DNA from: Hymenopus coronatus
Taxonomy: Eukaryota > Arthropoda > Insecta > Mantodea > Hymenopodidae
Assembly (NCBI GenBank): GCA_030762935.1
Contig: CM060896.1
Location: forward strand, 16,793,527 to 16,857,526
DNA: 64,000 nt
Direction of reading: 5' to 3'
The position numbers and the translations under genes were made by a program. A model generated the notes under the pieces. The model saw only the letters and a list, made by a program, of their open reading frames with translations. It ran no database searches and had not been told where the DNA came from. Of this stretch, positions 1 to 11,380 are shown piece by piece (position 1 is the stretch's first letter; the number at the start of each line of letters is the position of its first letter).

Positions 1-770
1 TGTTAATACAGGCTGAGGTGGCAAGTGTAGGTCTGGAGCTTCTATATGAAAATGCTGAACTCTTGAAGGAGCTTTGAGAACCACTTTCTTCGTATTTGAA
101 ACAAGTTTATCCGCTTTAAGGAAATGTTCTGATACCTTGTGTAAGACATGTACCAGACATGTAGCATATACCATTTTGGTGTAAAATGCCAATATTGCTT
201 TTGCTGCCTTCACCAAGTAAGATGTGGCATCCGTAACAAAAAGCAGAATGTTGTCATGCTGGACACCTTGGGGGTATAACAAATACATGGCTTGGTTGAA
301 CAGTTTACAAATTGTTGAGTGGTTGCTCTTCTCCAAGAAGTCTGTTGTTAGAAGAAGCATCTTTGCAGGACCATCCGTCTTGAGTGTGCCCACAATAACC
401 TTCGGCATCAGTAGTTTCATCGATCAAAACAAATACTGGCTTATCTCCAATAGTATTCCTTATTTTTGACATTGTGTTTTCATAGCACTGACTGAAACAG
501 TTCTTACTAGTGTGGATTCATCTGGAATGCTGTGGCCAGTATACCACTCTAGAAAATCTTGTAACTTTGGTTGGCTTAATTTTTTCAATGAAATGTTCAC
601 ACTAACCATCACTGAGTTCTTTGAAAAATGCACAGGATTTACTGAATGGGAGGTTAGAAATTTGTCGTAGAAGAACCTGAGAACACATGATTTTAGCATT
701 CATTACAGCTTTTGTGTTTTTTCATGTCTTGCACAACAAAACATTTTTCCGCACTTACTTTAACGTTGCT
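1..770 (-). pseudogene. DUF659/CGGBP1-like hAT-derived fragment, runs off left edge
   Basis: Reading the minus strand gives broken segments resembling the DUF659 class of hAT-related proteins (CGGBP1-like). Readable pieces are MVSVNISLKKLSQPKL at about 600-560, a DKPVFVLIDETTDA stretch at about 450-400, and a QHFHIEAPDLHLPPQ-like ending in broken form near position 1. Frames shift several times around 300-420 and no open frame exceeds 80 codons. In this family the protein is a DNA-binding or transposase-like factor. The copy is clearly dead and its C-terminus lies outside the window. Identification rests on recalled family motifs and was not searched. Confidence 0.55.
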
Positions 771-1751
771 CAATTAACAAAATATAACACTTCCAACTGT
801 TGAAAATACTTCTTTCTCGCACTTGTTTACTAGTCAGGTAAAAAAACACTTTTTGTCAGTTTTACTTTTGGCATTTTACTGTATTAGATTACATTATTGG
901 AAACGTGTACATTACTATACTGGAGCTAAACTTTTCCACATCAAGGTATAGCTGACGGTGCGTGACATATGACTCCTCTGTCATCTGTCAGTAGCATTTA
1001 CGAGAAGTTTCAGAAAGAGTGGTTATAAATACATTTAAAGCATCGCACAATGTATTCCAGCATGTACTCAGTGTATTTAGCATTGCTAGCACATGCAGTC
1101 ATGTTCTCCAAGAAGTAATAAACCTTAATGATATGTTGGAAGTTGATCTATGATCTTTCTCAGAATAATGCTCATGTTGCTAATGCAATAGCATACCTTT
1201 CAGACACATTCCCCTGGGAGGAACACTGTATGCATAACAAGGTCAGTGAGTCTTTGCCTCAGCTGCTGTGATCTTGAAACATCCATGTCACTCTAGTTAA
1301 AGTTTAATCTTGTAATTGTATTGAAGATGAAGAACAAAGAGCATTAGAGTAGAGCTTTGGTTCTGTTTCCCAGAAATATGACTACTTAGACTATTTTTAT
1401 ATAACTACCAGTACTGCTGGTTGCTTTTTCCAGCTATGAAAAATATTATTTGGTTTAAATTTAAAATATAAAAGTAGTTAAAATGTCCTAAAAATGAAGA
1501 ATAACATAAAATAATGACTTTTCAAGTAAAATTGGAGAAAAATGCAATATAAAAACATATGATTCTGATTCGTTATAACTTAAAATGCATATTTATATCA
1601 TTGGGCAATGTTCTTATCTGAAAAACAAAAAGATGACATTCCATTAACATGTGCCTCCTAGCGATAAGTCATCACATGGAAGCATTTTAAAAACAAATAT
1701 ATGAGAAAGTGATGAGCCCTATTGAAAACAACTGACCCCTGTATGTTTCAG
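771..1751. other. Non-coding, AT-rich; probable IFT172 intron
   Basis: No convincing coding region on either strand. The stretch ends in a good splice acceptor (polypyrimidine-poor CTGTATGTTTCAG, 1739-1751) for the downstream exon, so it is most simply the 3' part of an IFT172 intron into which the leftmost hAT fragment is inserted. Confidence 0.5.
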
Positions 1752-1976
1752 GCAGTTGGAAAAGAAAGTGAAGCATTCGTATTCCTGAACCACTATCTTG
1801 ATTTGTGTGAAGCAATCGAGGAAAGTAACATAGAGTTACTGGATCACAGTGACTTTGTTGCCACTGACTTTCCAATGGAAATTCCTTTGCCAGAAAAGCT
1901 TCATATTCACTCTCAGCAGCACGAGGAAGTAAAGGAATGGGTGCTTGCAATCTCCATGGACCAGAAGGTGGAACAG
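1752..1976 (+). CDS. IFT172: IFT172 penultimate exon (internal coding exon)
   Basis: The 225-nt exon encodes 75 residues in phase 0. It starts AVGKESEAFVFLNHYLDL, passes through DHSDFVATDFPMEIPLPEK and ends EEVKEWVLAISMDQKVEQ. This matches the C-terminal alpha-helical region of intraflagellar transport protein 172, a peripheral subunit of the IFT-B complex that carries ciliary cargo along axonemal microtubules. It is bounded by TTTCAG upstream and GTAATA downstream. Joined to the exon at 11851 it gives the conserved junction VEQ|ALPLDERG without a frame change. The frame is open upstream to 1722, but the acceptor marks the exon edge. Earlier exons lie to the left of the window. Confidence in family is high from several conserved blocks. 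Confidence 0.9.
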
Positions 1977-2027
1977 GTAATAATTCAATTCATTTATTGC
2001 TCATGGAACTTAATTTTAACACACACA

Positions 2028-2063
2028 AACACACGCACATGCGCATGCACACATATTCACACG

Positions 2064-2142
<79 letters not shown>

Positions 2143-2195
2143 TCTCCCTCTCTCCCTCTCTCCCTCTCTCCCTCTCTCCCTCTCTCTCTCTCTCC
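2028..2195. repeat. CA/CT compound microsatellite
   Basis: An imperfect (CA)n tract (2028-2062) passes into about 75 nt of pure (CT)n and then a CCTCTCT heptamer array (about 2137-2182). It begins only about 50 nt after the IFT172 splice donor. The long translated frames of alternating Ser/Leu or Arg/Glu here are artefacts of the repeat. Confidence 0.98.
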
Positions 2196-2289
2196 TCCAA
2201 ATTATTGAATTGTACACAATTATAGTTACAAATCTAAAGTTGACATCTAATAATAAATAACATGTTTTACAAAATGTACACTCAGTTTA

Positions 2290-4110
2290 GAAAGATTTTC
2301 AATTTCTTCTCTAAATTTCAGATGATCTCTGAAGGCTCGAATAGCTTCTCTTTCATTCAGCTGGAATCTTCTTGCCAGCGTGCCTATTTCTGCTTCTCCA
2401 TACAGAATATTTTCTCTTGAGTTTGGTGGCCAATTCTTAGAATCCAGAACTCTTACACATCTTCACAGTCTTCTTTGGAAAGTAATCTTTTCTGCAGAGA
2501 AGTTTTAAGTTGTTCATAGAAAGTATTCGTGGAGATTGGTGGATCATAAATTCTGTTTTTCTTATGCAATGGAATACCCTTAAACTGTAGATTTGCAGCT
2601 GCCTCAAGAGCTTTCTGATAGTAAGGCCCTGGGACAGACCTCCTCCTCTCACAAATATCAACAAGACACTCAATCTTGCTGTGGGCTTTGTAAAGATCAG
2701 TATCTCTCTCCTGCAGATCTAAGCTTAATTCAGACAGTTCTTGCAAAGTATCGCAAATTAATCCATGATCCAAAATAAATTCTACAGATGTTATTTTCCT
2801 TCATAAGTACAGTTTTTCCTTTCTCTTAAAACAATTTTCTGATTTACCTCTTTCAAAATGAAGTACCAGTGCTTTAAAATCCTGCCAAACAGCCAAAATA
2901 GTTGTTTAGCTGGGTGCAACCCACCTTGTGGACAGAATTCTTCCAAATTTTAAAATCTGCATCTCCAGTGTAGCTGCACATGACTTGCATTTTTTGGAAA
3001 GGCATGATATAATTTGTCCATAGAACTCTTAAATCTATTGATGCTAGAAACCTCAGTACAACATCATGTACTGATAAGTCTAGTCTATGGCTAGCACAAT
3101 GCCACAAAACAATGACAGGAAATCTGTCTTTGAAGAGTTTTGAAATTCCTTCACGTACTCCGAACATTACTGCAGCACCATCACACGTCAGTGAAAGTGA
3201 AACTAAATTTTCCTTTAAAAAATCTTCTGTGAACCCTAGTGCTCCTATAGAAGACATCAAGTTTTCTAAATTTCATTTGTTGTGACGTCATCCAACTCAA
3301 ATAAATGAAAAGGTTACTGGTTCTGCCATTTTTATTTTTTCAATGTAGGTGCAAACATATACTATCAGAACAGACTTTTGACTAGAGTAGTTGATTCAGT
3401 AAGAATAAGAGAGAACTTGCTCTTTGAATCAAGTACATTTTTTATCAACCTTGTTCTCATTTCTCTATGTGCTTTACTATATTTGTACCGGCATTACTTG
3501 AATGCAAAATTCTCCCCATATCAATTCCATTCAATTCTTATAAATCAATTTCTGTTTCAAAATTGTAGAAAAACTGGTTCTTTTTTGTCACCTTATAAGC
3601 AGTAGGAAATACTTTACAAGAAATTTCTTTTTCTCTCTCTAATGGTTTTAGACGCACTGTCTCAAGTTTAATTTGTTCCTTTCTTCAGTTATTTTATTAG
3701 CACTTTCATGTCCAGTACTTTCTTTGTAGTCAAAAACCTTTTTCTTGAAAGATGTTTCTGTTTACGCTTTTCTCCATAAGACATAATTTCACAGTTTATT
3801 CACTCTTTTGATAGTCACATACCCACATTCTTCTGTACATCTAAACTTACAATATTTTTTAACACTGAGCAACCTAACTTGCCATCATGAAAGTGCAACC
3901 AATCGTTTTGCTTTATAAAATCGTTCTTTTGTTGTACAGTCCAACAACTAGGCCACAGAATTTGAAATTCACTTTGAACTTCACAGACCATTTTGGAACT
4001 CGTCGACACATCTGTTGCTTCTAGTTTCACACTTGAGTTTGATGATACTCCAGCTGGATGGACAGATGAACTGCTTGGGCAATTTTTGCGTTTGGTGGTA
4101 GGCACCCAGA
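2290..4110 (-). pseudogene. KIAA1586-like hAT transposase remnant
   Basis: Minus-strand pieces occur in the order expected for a hAT-derived protein related to vertebrate KIAA1586. The N-terminal part at 4105-3815 contains FQILWPSCWTVQQKNDF and WLHFHDGKLGCSV, the BED/TTF-like entry region. The catalytic-core part at 3260-2874 contains SLTCDGAAVMFG and VLWHCASHRLDLSV. The C-terminal helical region is at 2773-2453, with more in another frame down to about 2290 (NWPPNSRENILYGEAEIG). The frames are interrupted, and 3290-3800 is mostly unreadable. It probably derives from a DNA transposon. No terminal repeats or target duplication were found. Family assignment is from remembered motifs. Confidence 0.6.
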
Positions 4111-4373
4111 AATTCTTTTCATTCTCGCCTTGTGGTCGACAGATTTAGGTTATGTCTAATGTTGTATAAGAAGTAGTACAAACTACGGCTGAGAATGCAA
4201 CATAGGCAAATTGTCTACATCCACGAACAATAGTACTCTATATTGAGGGCAGTCCAGATCAAACTGTCAAACTTAATTTTTTTATTTATTTATGCTAAGC
4301 TTTATACAGGTGAATATGACCGGTGTTCAGCCCTGGCTCTTTACCGGTCATACTCATATTTTACAATAGTTTA

Positions 4374-4862
4374 TTAATTCTGGTTTATTACACCATTTTG
4401 TCTATTTACTGTCCATACCCATTTATTTTTCACTTTGCATAAGAATTGTCCAATCTCCTTACTATCTTTTTGAAACATTCCAACTACTGCTACCTTTCTA
4501 TCTATTTTAAACCATTTCTTATTAATATACTCTTTTCTCCAAATTTCAGTCCCTTTACATTTAAATAAAATGTGTTCCATATCTTCATTTCCGCCACATA
4601 TAGGGCATTGATTTTGTGGAATACCCTTCCTTAAACCTCTTAATCTCCATACTACTGCTTTCAGCCATGCAATACCTTCTTGCTCCTCTTTATTTGTCAC
4701 ATCAATGTACTTTTCCCTTCCCCATGAGACTTTCATTGGTATATAGAAAACTAAAGATCTCTTTTCAGTTATTTCACTAAATATTTTTTGTATTTCTATA
4801 TCCTCAAATCTTTTCCTTGCCAACTTCCAGAAGTTATTCACATTATTTTCTTTCTTCTCCAC
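4374..4862 (-). pseudogene. LINE ORF2 C-terminal cysteine/histidine domain
   Basis: This open frame overlaps the end of the RT frame by 25 nt in another frame, so it is the continuation of the same polyprotein after a frameshift. It contains CPICGGNEDMEHILFKC, a C2HC zinc-knuckle-like motif typical of the end of many LINE ORF2 proteins, probably used for RNA binding. It stops at 4374. Confidence 0.75.
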
Positions 4863-6721
4863 ATTTCCCCAAACCCACTACTTTCCAGGTTATTTCTGAG
4901 ACAGTCTACCCATCCCTTGTTCTTTAAACTTTTCTCTTGATATACTAAACACTGCTTTAACAAATTCCTTTCTTCCAATTTCAATATTCTATGCCAAAAT
5001 TTCAATGCCCTTTCCATAATCTTTCCCTTACTTGCCACTGTACCCAGCTCTATTTGTGCTACCTGCCTGACAGTTGCATTTGGTAACCCAAGTATTTCTT
5101 TGCAAAATTTCCTATGCACCTCATCTATGCCTTCCCATCCTCCTTCTAATCCCCATACTTCTATCCCATATAGCATTTTTGCCTCGACCACCATATTGTA
5201 CACTTTTTTTAACCATCTAATATTTATATTAGGTGCTTTGTATTTGCAACTTCTAATAGCTGAAAAAGCTCCTTTTCCTTTTGCCAATGCAAATTTCTTT
5301 TGTTTTTCCCAATTACCATCACTATCAATTTTAACTCCTATATAAATACATTCTCTCACTACCCTGTACTCTTTTTCATTCTCATTCTTCCATTTTTCAT
5401 ACTTGCTCAATTTCCCCCCTTTTTTGAACACTACAATCTGCGTCTTGTCCTGGTTCACTTTTAAACTCCACTCTTTACAGTAATTATTTAATGCTTGCAA
5501 AGATTGTTTCAAGCCATTCACTGTAATTGCACATATAACTACATCATCTGCAAACAGTAATCCTGGAATCTGAATATTATTAATTACTGGCATCGAGTTA
5601 TTATTTCTCAAAATTTCTATTAATACATCATCTATATATAAATTGAAGAGGACTGGACTTAACTTACATCCCTGTCTAAGGCCTTTCTCTTGTTGGATTT
5701 CTCTTGTTACAACCCCTTCCTCCACTCTTATACAAAAAGTATTTTCCTTATATAATGCTCTAAGGGTGTCCACCATTTGTTTACTCACTCCTTTAGTCAA
5801 CAACTTATGCCACAGCAATTGAAGCTCTATCCTATCGTATGCTTTCTCTAAATCCACAAAAGCCATATATAACTTTCCTCTTTTGTCTTTCAAGTATTTA
5901 TCTACCAGTGTTTTTATAATAAATAAATTATCAACTGTCCTCCTCCCTTTTCTAAAGCCCATCTGAAGTTCTGAGAGGATATGATATTCTTCAACCCATG
6001 TTTGTATCCTGCTTGCCATAATACCAGTAAAAATTTTTCCTACAGTTGATAATAATGCAATGCCGCTATAGCTGTTTGGTTTGTCAACACTACCCTTGCC
6101 TTTGTATATTGGATGTATGATTGCTTTCCTCCACTTATCTAGTATATAACCCTTCACTTTAATTGTGTTAAATAAGTCTACTCAAACCTTAACTCTGTTT
6201 ATTTCAGTGCACCATTCCTTAAGGAACTCTGTCAGGATTCCATCTATTCCCGTTGCTTTATTTTTCTTCATTATTTTCACCTGTTGAATTATTTCTTCAC
6301 TTCTTATTATATCATCGAGTATATCTACATAGTTATTACCTATTTCCCAATTTCCTATCTCATTTTTACTCTTTTTCTCCCCATACACATTTTTAAAATA
6401 TTCCATCCATTCTCCTGGTTTTATACTTGGTTTTGTTACATATTTATTATACATTGATTTCATAACCTTCCATGTCTCATTTGCATTATTTTCATTTATG
6501 ATTCGTATCAAATTACTTTCATATTTTTTCATCCAGCTTGTTTTCTTTTGTTCCAGTAATGAATTATATAAATCCCTCCCTTGCATATACTCTTTCTTTA
6601 ATTCTATGTATCCTAATTCCCTCCACTTTATGAGCAGCTGTTTGACTTGTCTTTTAGTTACTCTACATTCTTCATCAAACCAGCCCTCATCTCTTTTGTA
6701 AACCTTCTTTCTCATTTTCAT
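4838..6721 (-). pseudogene. LINE reverse transcriptase, largely open
   Basis: A 439-codon open frame (6157-4838) preceded by a 179-codon piece (6721-6182) in another frame encodes fingers, palm and thumb of a non-LTR reverse transcriptase. Motifs in order: KNKATGIDGILTEFLKE in the upstream piece, GFRKGRRTVDNLF, VDLEKAYDRI, GLRQGCKLSPVLFNLYIDD, and the catalytic LLFADDVV. The separation of the two pieces near 6170 looks like one frameshift. The long open frame suggests a comparatively recent insertion. Confidence 0.85.
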
Positions 6722-7591
6722 TTCCGCCCAGCCCTTAGCATAATGATATTTAAGATATTCATAGCACTTTCAATTTCTTGTTCCTTTATCATAAAACTTA
6801 TTCCACACTGACATATCTGACCATAATTAGAGTTTAGTGTCTGCCTAAATTTATTGCAATACTCTTCCTTCCATTTGTATCTACTGTATTCTTCTATGTT
6901 ACACTTTTCCTCCCTTAAATTATAGACTATTTGCTCTGTGTGTGTTTTTATGTCTACTATCAATGGAAAATGTCCACTGTTGGAACTTAAATTTAGTACC
7001 TTAAAATTACTTAAAATATACTCCATATTAATTGGCCATAATACATAATCAATCACACTTTGACCATTATTACTAACATACGTATATTCTCCATTCACAT
7101 CTTCTCTATATTTGCCATTCAAAATATCAAAGGCATTCAATTCACGGAATTGTATACATTTCATATACCCTTTATCAGCTATCTTATCTTTGCAGTATCT
7201 AACTTTCTCAGGTTTCTCTAATGTATCATTACTCATCCAGCAACATCATTTTCGCCAATCCTAATGTTAAAATCTCCCATTAATATAATCTCAGAATTAC
7301 CATATCTCTTCTTTAAATTTTCTATTTCTATCTCTAGGTGTTTAAGGAAGTCCGGATTATGAAAGCGCGAAGGAAGAGGAGGATTGTATACTATACTATA
7401 ACATTTTCAACTATTTGTTTCTCCTCTAATACAATCCATAGTATTTCTTTTCTCCTTGACCAAGTTACTTTAACTCCTTTAATTAACGTCTTCTTTACAA
7501 AAAAGCCTATGCCTCCAGATGCCCTTCCCTTTCTTGCTACCTTACCTCCTTTTATCCCTACAAAATCAAAAATAATTAGAATTGGGACCAA
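6718..7591 (-). pseudogene. LINE endonuclease domain, broken
   Basis: Two open segments (7591-7391 and 7236-6718) with an unreadable stretch between them carry the middle and end of an exonuclease-endonuclease-phosphatase fold. Visible are GRASGGIGFFVKK, QSVIDYVLW (D-Y of the C-terminal endonuclease motif) and NSGHFPLIVDI, the equivalent of the SDHxP motif with Asp replaced by Gly. That motif substitution and the lost N-terminus indicate an inactive enzyme. It would nick target DNA for target-primed reverse transcription. Confidence 0.7.
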
Positions 7592-7600
7592 TATATAAAG

Positions 7601-8310
7601 CAGCTAGAAAGTGAGCAAAGAAAGAACAAGAACAAATATCATATGAGACCTTAGAGAGTGCAAATAGACAACAACCATGTATGCGTGCGCATCAAACAGT
7701 GGAAAAGCAAAATTTTCGTTTAAAACAAGGGATCCTATTATTTCAAATGATAATCCAGGTTGGGAGAGGTTAGGGTAGGCTTTGTGTGTGTATTTTAATA
7801 AAAGCTGAATTTGGTTTAAAAACTAATGGGTTCTGTCGCTTCAAATAATAGGCCATGAAGGCATTGACCTGTGCGCAGTTGTCCTCTCTTCACCCTCTCT
7901 ACAGTCTTGTTATCCATACTGCCCGCAAACTGGAAGAATGTTTTAGATTTCGAATGATTTTGATTCTCAAAATAATGAGGCTATATGCAATATTTCCTTT
8001 TCAGGTAAGGTAATTTAACTTGGGAACAGTAAAAATAAGTTTTTTGTAATTCCTTAACCTGAAAAAAAAAACACATATGAAGTCTAAATGTTTTTTTGAG
8101 ATTTTATCCCTGAAGAAGTTCCGGAATGCCACTCTGGTGCATTCCGCCAGAAAAAAAAAAAAAGCCCTGGGTAGTCCAATTTCACCTTTTGTTGCTTTTC
8201 AAGAGCTATTTTGAAATACAGGTAAATAAAGCATTCCTCTAATTTTTAAAACTTGATAAAGATACAGGTGATAATTTTACTGTTGTTCCTGATAAACACA
8301 TAAATTATGA
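7601..8310. other. Non-coding stretch in the IFT172 intron
   Basis: No coding frame is supported. It contains two short poly(A) runs (around 8058 and 8150) and a near-palindromic TTCCGGAATG...GCATTCCG segment at 8120-8150. Probably old repeat debris. Confidence 0.4.
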
Positions 8311-9292
8311 CAATTGAAAATTAGTTGAGTCGATTTTGTAACACTTACATCACATATTTTTTATTTCGGAAAACATGTTTCAGAAGCCATGTACTTCCAT
8401 TGTCAATTCCTTTGCTTGCTGTGGTGGGTGTGTCTGTCCGCGATGGTGGTTTGATGAACCTCTGTATGAGTAGACTGCCTGATGGGAGTTCAAAATTGAA
8501 AATGTGGTTCCTGTTTTTCCAAATATATTGTTTTCCAAAACTTTTAATTCTGTCTTCCTTGTGATGTTTTTGAGTATTTTTGGGCTTCTATTTATTGTGT
8601 GTTTCTCTTTCCAAAAATGCCAAGCTATGGTGGATTTGTCTTCTTGTTGGAGTTTAATATTTCTGTGGTGTTCTTTTGTTCTTGGTTTTTATATTTCTTT
8701 TTGTTTGGCTGATGTAGATTTTTTCACAGTCATTGCAGCTGAACTGATATATTCCTGCTTTGTTTTCTTGTGAGATATCATGTTTTTATGGAGTAATTGT
8801 TTTTGGGGCTGGAATGATGTGTCGTTTGAATATACTCTGGAGTTTGTAGAAAGTTGTAGGGTGGTATGTAAACTTCTTGTAGATCTTGTTTTCTTTCTGG
8901 TTTTGAGTGAGTGTACTGATTTCTTTAATTCTCCTCCTATTTTTGGCCCTATTATCTTTTTTGTACACCAGCATTTTTGGAAAGAGAAACATACCATAAG
9001 TAGAAGCCTAAAAATACTCAAAAACATCACAAGGAAGACAGAATTAAAAGTTTGGGAAAACATATATATTTGGAAAAACAAGAACCATGTTAATTTTGAA
9101 ATCATGCCAGGCGACCTGCTGATACAGAGGTTCCTCAAACCACTACCGGGCACAGAGACAACCACCACAGCAAGCAATGCCGGCAGTCAACTAAAGGAAT
9201 AGACAATGGAAGCACTGGTTTCTGAAACATGTTTTCTGAAATAAAAAGTAAGTGATGTAGTGTTACAAAATCAACTCAACTAATTTCCAATT
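8311..9292 (-). mobile_element. Penelope-like element fragment bounded by 0.3-kb inverted arms
   Basis: Arms 8311-8622 and 8969-9292 are inverted copies; for example, TTAGTTGAGTCGATTTTGTAA on the left returns as TTACAAAATCAACTCAACTAA on the right, 18 to 20 identical of 21. The 346-bp spacer on the minus strand encodes a GIY-YIG nuclease fragment: AGIYQFSCNDCEKIYIGQTK at about 8765-8705. This domain is the endonuclease of Penelope-like retroelements, whose copies often carry inverted or direct terminal repeats. Upstream in the minus frame is FTYHPTTFYKLQSIFKRHII, like the linker before that nuclease. Broken by stops. Confidence 0.65.
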
Positions 9293-9419
9293 CCAATTTC
9301 AGTTCTTATTTTAATTTCCAATTGTTTAAACACATCACTGTCACAAAGTCTGCCATATATCGGTAATAACATATATTATGCTTTTAAATTTACAAGATAA
9401 AACTATAAAATTCACAGTG

Positions 9420-10145
9420 GAAATTGAAAATCATGGCTGTCTCTCTTTCTTGGACTTAGAAATAATAAAAAATAACAATAAATTGAATTTTGGAATTTAC
9501 AGAATTCATACTGATAAAAACATAAAAATAATAGCCTTGACCTTCTTCTCATAAATTTCCTGTTTTTAATAATTTAAAGGTTAATTAATTTATAATAAAA
9601 AAGAATTCAATAAAGAATATAAACACATTATTAACACTGCTTTAATTAATGGTTTTCAACACTCATTTTATAAATTAAAAATTTGAGAAGTTTAAATATC
9701 AGAAAGCTATTAAAGGAGGTTTTGGCACTCAAGAAAATAAAAGATAATTATATATTTTAAAAATATGTGCTTATCACTCTTGGGCAAATAAAAAATTCAC
9801 AAACATTTTTAAAAAACATGCTATAATATTGGTTCCTCAAAACAAATACAACATAAAAAAACTGTTAGCCTTTTTCGATAAAAAGGTCAAATATAAAAAA
9901 TTAATATGTCTGGCACTTATCAATTAAATTGTTTAAATTGTGATCTTGTTTACATTGCTAAGACCAAACATCATTTGGAAACCAGAGTTAAGGAGCACTT
10001 TAGAAATATTAAATTCAATCAGATTGAAAAATGAAATAATCCAGAAGTTACTATAAAAGAATACTTAGATGGACACTAGATTTAATGGTTTAGGAGGTAA
10101 TATTTATTTTAAAGAATAATTGATTCTGTCCCCAAATTTGTTTGA
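9420..10145 (+). pseudogene. Penelope-like RT C-terminus plus GIY-YIG, heavily degraded
   Basis: On the plus strand, scattered frames give HGCLSFLDLEIIKNNNKLNF with IYRIHTDKNIKII (about 9435-9540), which is the conserved end of Penelope-type reverse transcriptase. Downstream are NIFKKHAIILVPQNKY-like linker and CLNCDLVYIAKTKHHLETRV (about 9930-9990), the GIY-YIG core with Gly replaced by Ala. Orientation is opposite to the adjacent fragment at 8.3-9.3 kb. Many stops; not functional. Confidence 0.6.
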
Positions 10146-10944
10146 ATTCCCGTAGTTGACAATACCTAAATACTCAGTCCTTCACTTAGAAGCAGTAACC
10201 ACAACGATGTAAATAAACAACAAGAAGTTAAGCTGATGATGCAATAGAATTATGATTGCAAAATAATTCTTTAAATTTGATAAAAGATTAATGACATTTT
10301 TTTAGAATTTATTAATTATTATATTAGTATTTGTGTTGCTTCACTGTACTAGCTTCATTTTTATGTATTAGAAGTTACATTTAAATTGGTAATGAAAATT
10401 AAATAATTTTTGAAGTTAATTATTTATGAACATAAAGGAATAAGTAATTAAAATAAATGATATAAAATTATGTATAAAAATAGTAGGGATTAATGTTAAG
10501 ATTATGAATTGATAAGCAATAATAGTAATCAAATAAAAAGTAAGAGTAATAACAAATAATAAATAAAGGTATATAAAAGTAAAAGTAAATGTATAGGAAG
10601 AAATAAAGATAAAAGAAAGATGTAAATAGATAAATCTCTTTGAAAATTGTATAAATACAAATGATAATTAATTTATAAATTAATAGGTAAAGTTGTGCAC
10701 ATTAAGTAAAGTTAATAAAGAGGAATTAAGTATATAAAAGATTAATTTAAAAATCTTATTTCAATAATTGGCATTATATAATTTTGGAAAATTATAGTTT
10801 AATATTAGTTGCTAGTTTAATATTCGTTTTAAAATTATCTGTAAAATAATGAAATATTGGTTGTATTATGATATAGAAGATATATGCAATAATTTAGAAT
10901 GCATGCCCTGGTTTAAGTAATTAGTACCAGTTTTATTTATTTAA
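10146..10944. other. Very AT-rich non-coding stretch
   Basis: Nothing recognised; dominated by A/T with repeated AATAAA-like strings and no long frame on either strand. Confidence 0.5.
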
Positions 10945-11215
10945 TGTGACACCTGAGTGCAATGGACCTTATGAGAATGTTCATCTTTTTGGAACCATCT
11001 GTTGCATAATCAACAGGTATAAAAAGGAGAGAACAAACCCCAGTGAATCAGTTTTGGCAGGAAGTTTGAAATATGGAATCATAACAGCTGTATTCAGCAA
11101 GTGCTGAAACAAAGCTGTTGTAATTTTGTGAAAGTATCCGATATAAGAAAATTATTGTGACCAGATTTGAAGAAATAAAGAGTTGTTTGAGTCAATAAGA
11201 AGCAGTTTTGTTACA
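10945..11215 (+). mobile_element. Candidate solo LTR (about 270 bp)
   Basis: The segment starts TGTGACACC and ends TTTTGTTACA. It contains a TATA box (GGTATAAAAAGGAGAG near 11017) and a polyadenylation signal (GAAATAAAGAGTTG near 11173), spaced as in a Gypsy-type LTR. The 3' end closely resembles the 5'-LTR end of the Gypsy-like remnant at 12990 (AATAAAGAG...TTTTTGTTACA). No exact target duplication is visible (TTTAA versus TTATT), so the boundary is tentative. Confidence 0.4.
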
Positions 11216-11222
11216 TTATTCT

Positions 11223-11380
11223 TTTTCCTTGTTCAAGGAAATAATATCGTAATCAGACCATTCTGGTAATGTTTGTCTAGATTGGCATGTAGTATACAGA
11301 AGAATTAGCTTTTGTAAGAAAATTTGCTGCAGCATAGGTAGAGAAAGTTATGTGAATGTAGCACATTAAATTTTTACAAA
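11223..11380 (+). repeat. Fragment of palindrome-bearing repeat family (copy D)
   Basis: GGTAATGTTTGTCTAGATTGGCATG, GCTTTTGTAAGAAAATTTGCTGCAG and GAGAAAGTTATGTGAATG are diverged versions of the distal part of the repeats at 15.1-16.55, 39.7-40.58 and 53.2-54.05 kb. Only the last 150 bp survive, abutting the candidate LTR. Confidence 0.6.

Larger units (their letters stand above)
4263..7600 (-). mobile_element. Non-LTR retrotransposon (LINE), 5'-truncated, minus strand
   Basis: The element reads right to left: part of an AP-type endonuclease (7591-6718), reverse transcriptase (6721-4838) and a C-terminal cysteine-rich domain (4862-4374). A short 3' UTR and an A-rich tail follow (ATAAATAAATAAAAAAA on the minus strand, near 4290-4270). 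The first part of the endonuclease is missing, which fits ordinary 5' truncation. The clade is not assigned; no RNase H domain is visible downstream of the RT. It is inserted in the IFT172 intron, antisense to the host gene. Confidence 0.85.

Noticed and set aside
1990..2260. Long frames with Ser/Leu or Arg/Glu runs
   Set aside because: They are translations of the CT microsatellite, not proteins.
5100..5345. Plus-strand frame opposite the LINE reverse transcriptase
   Set aside because: Shadow of the minus-strand RT gene; no family motifs and no promoter.
10945..11215. Target duplication for the candidate solo LTR
   Set aside because: Flanks TTTAA and TTATT are not identical; both are ordinary AT-rich strings, so no duplication is claimed.
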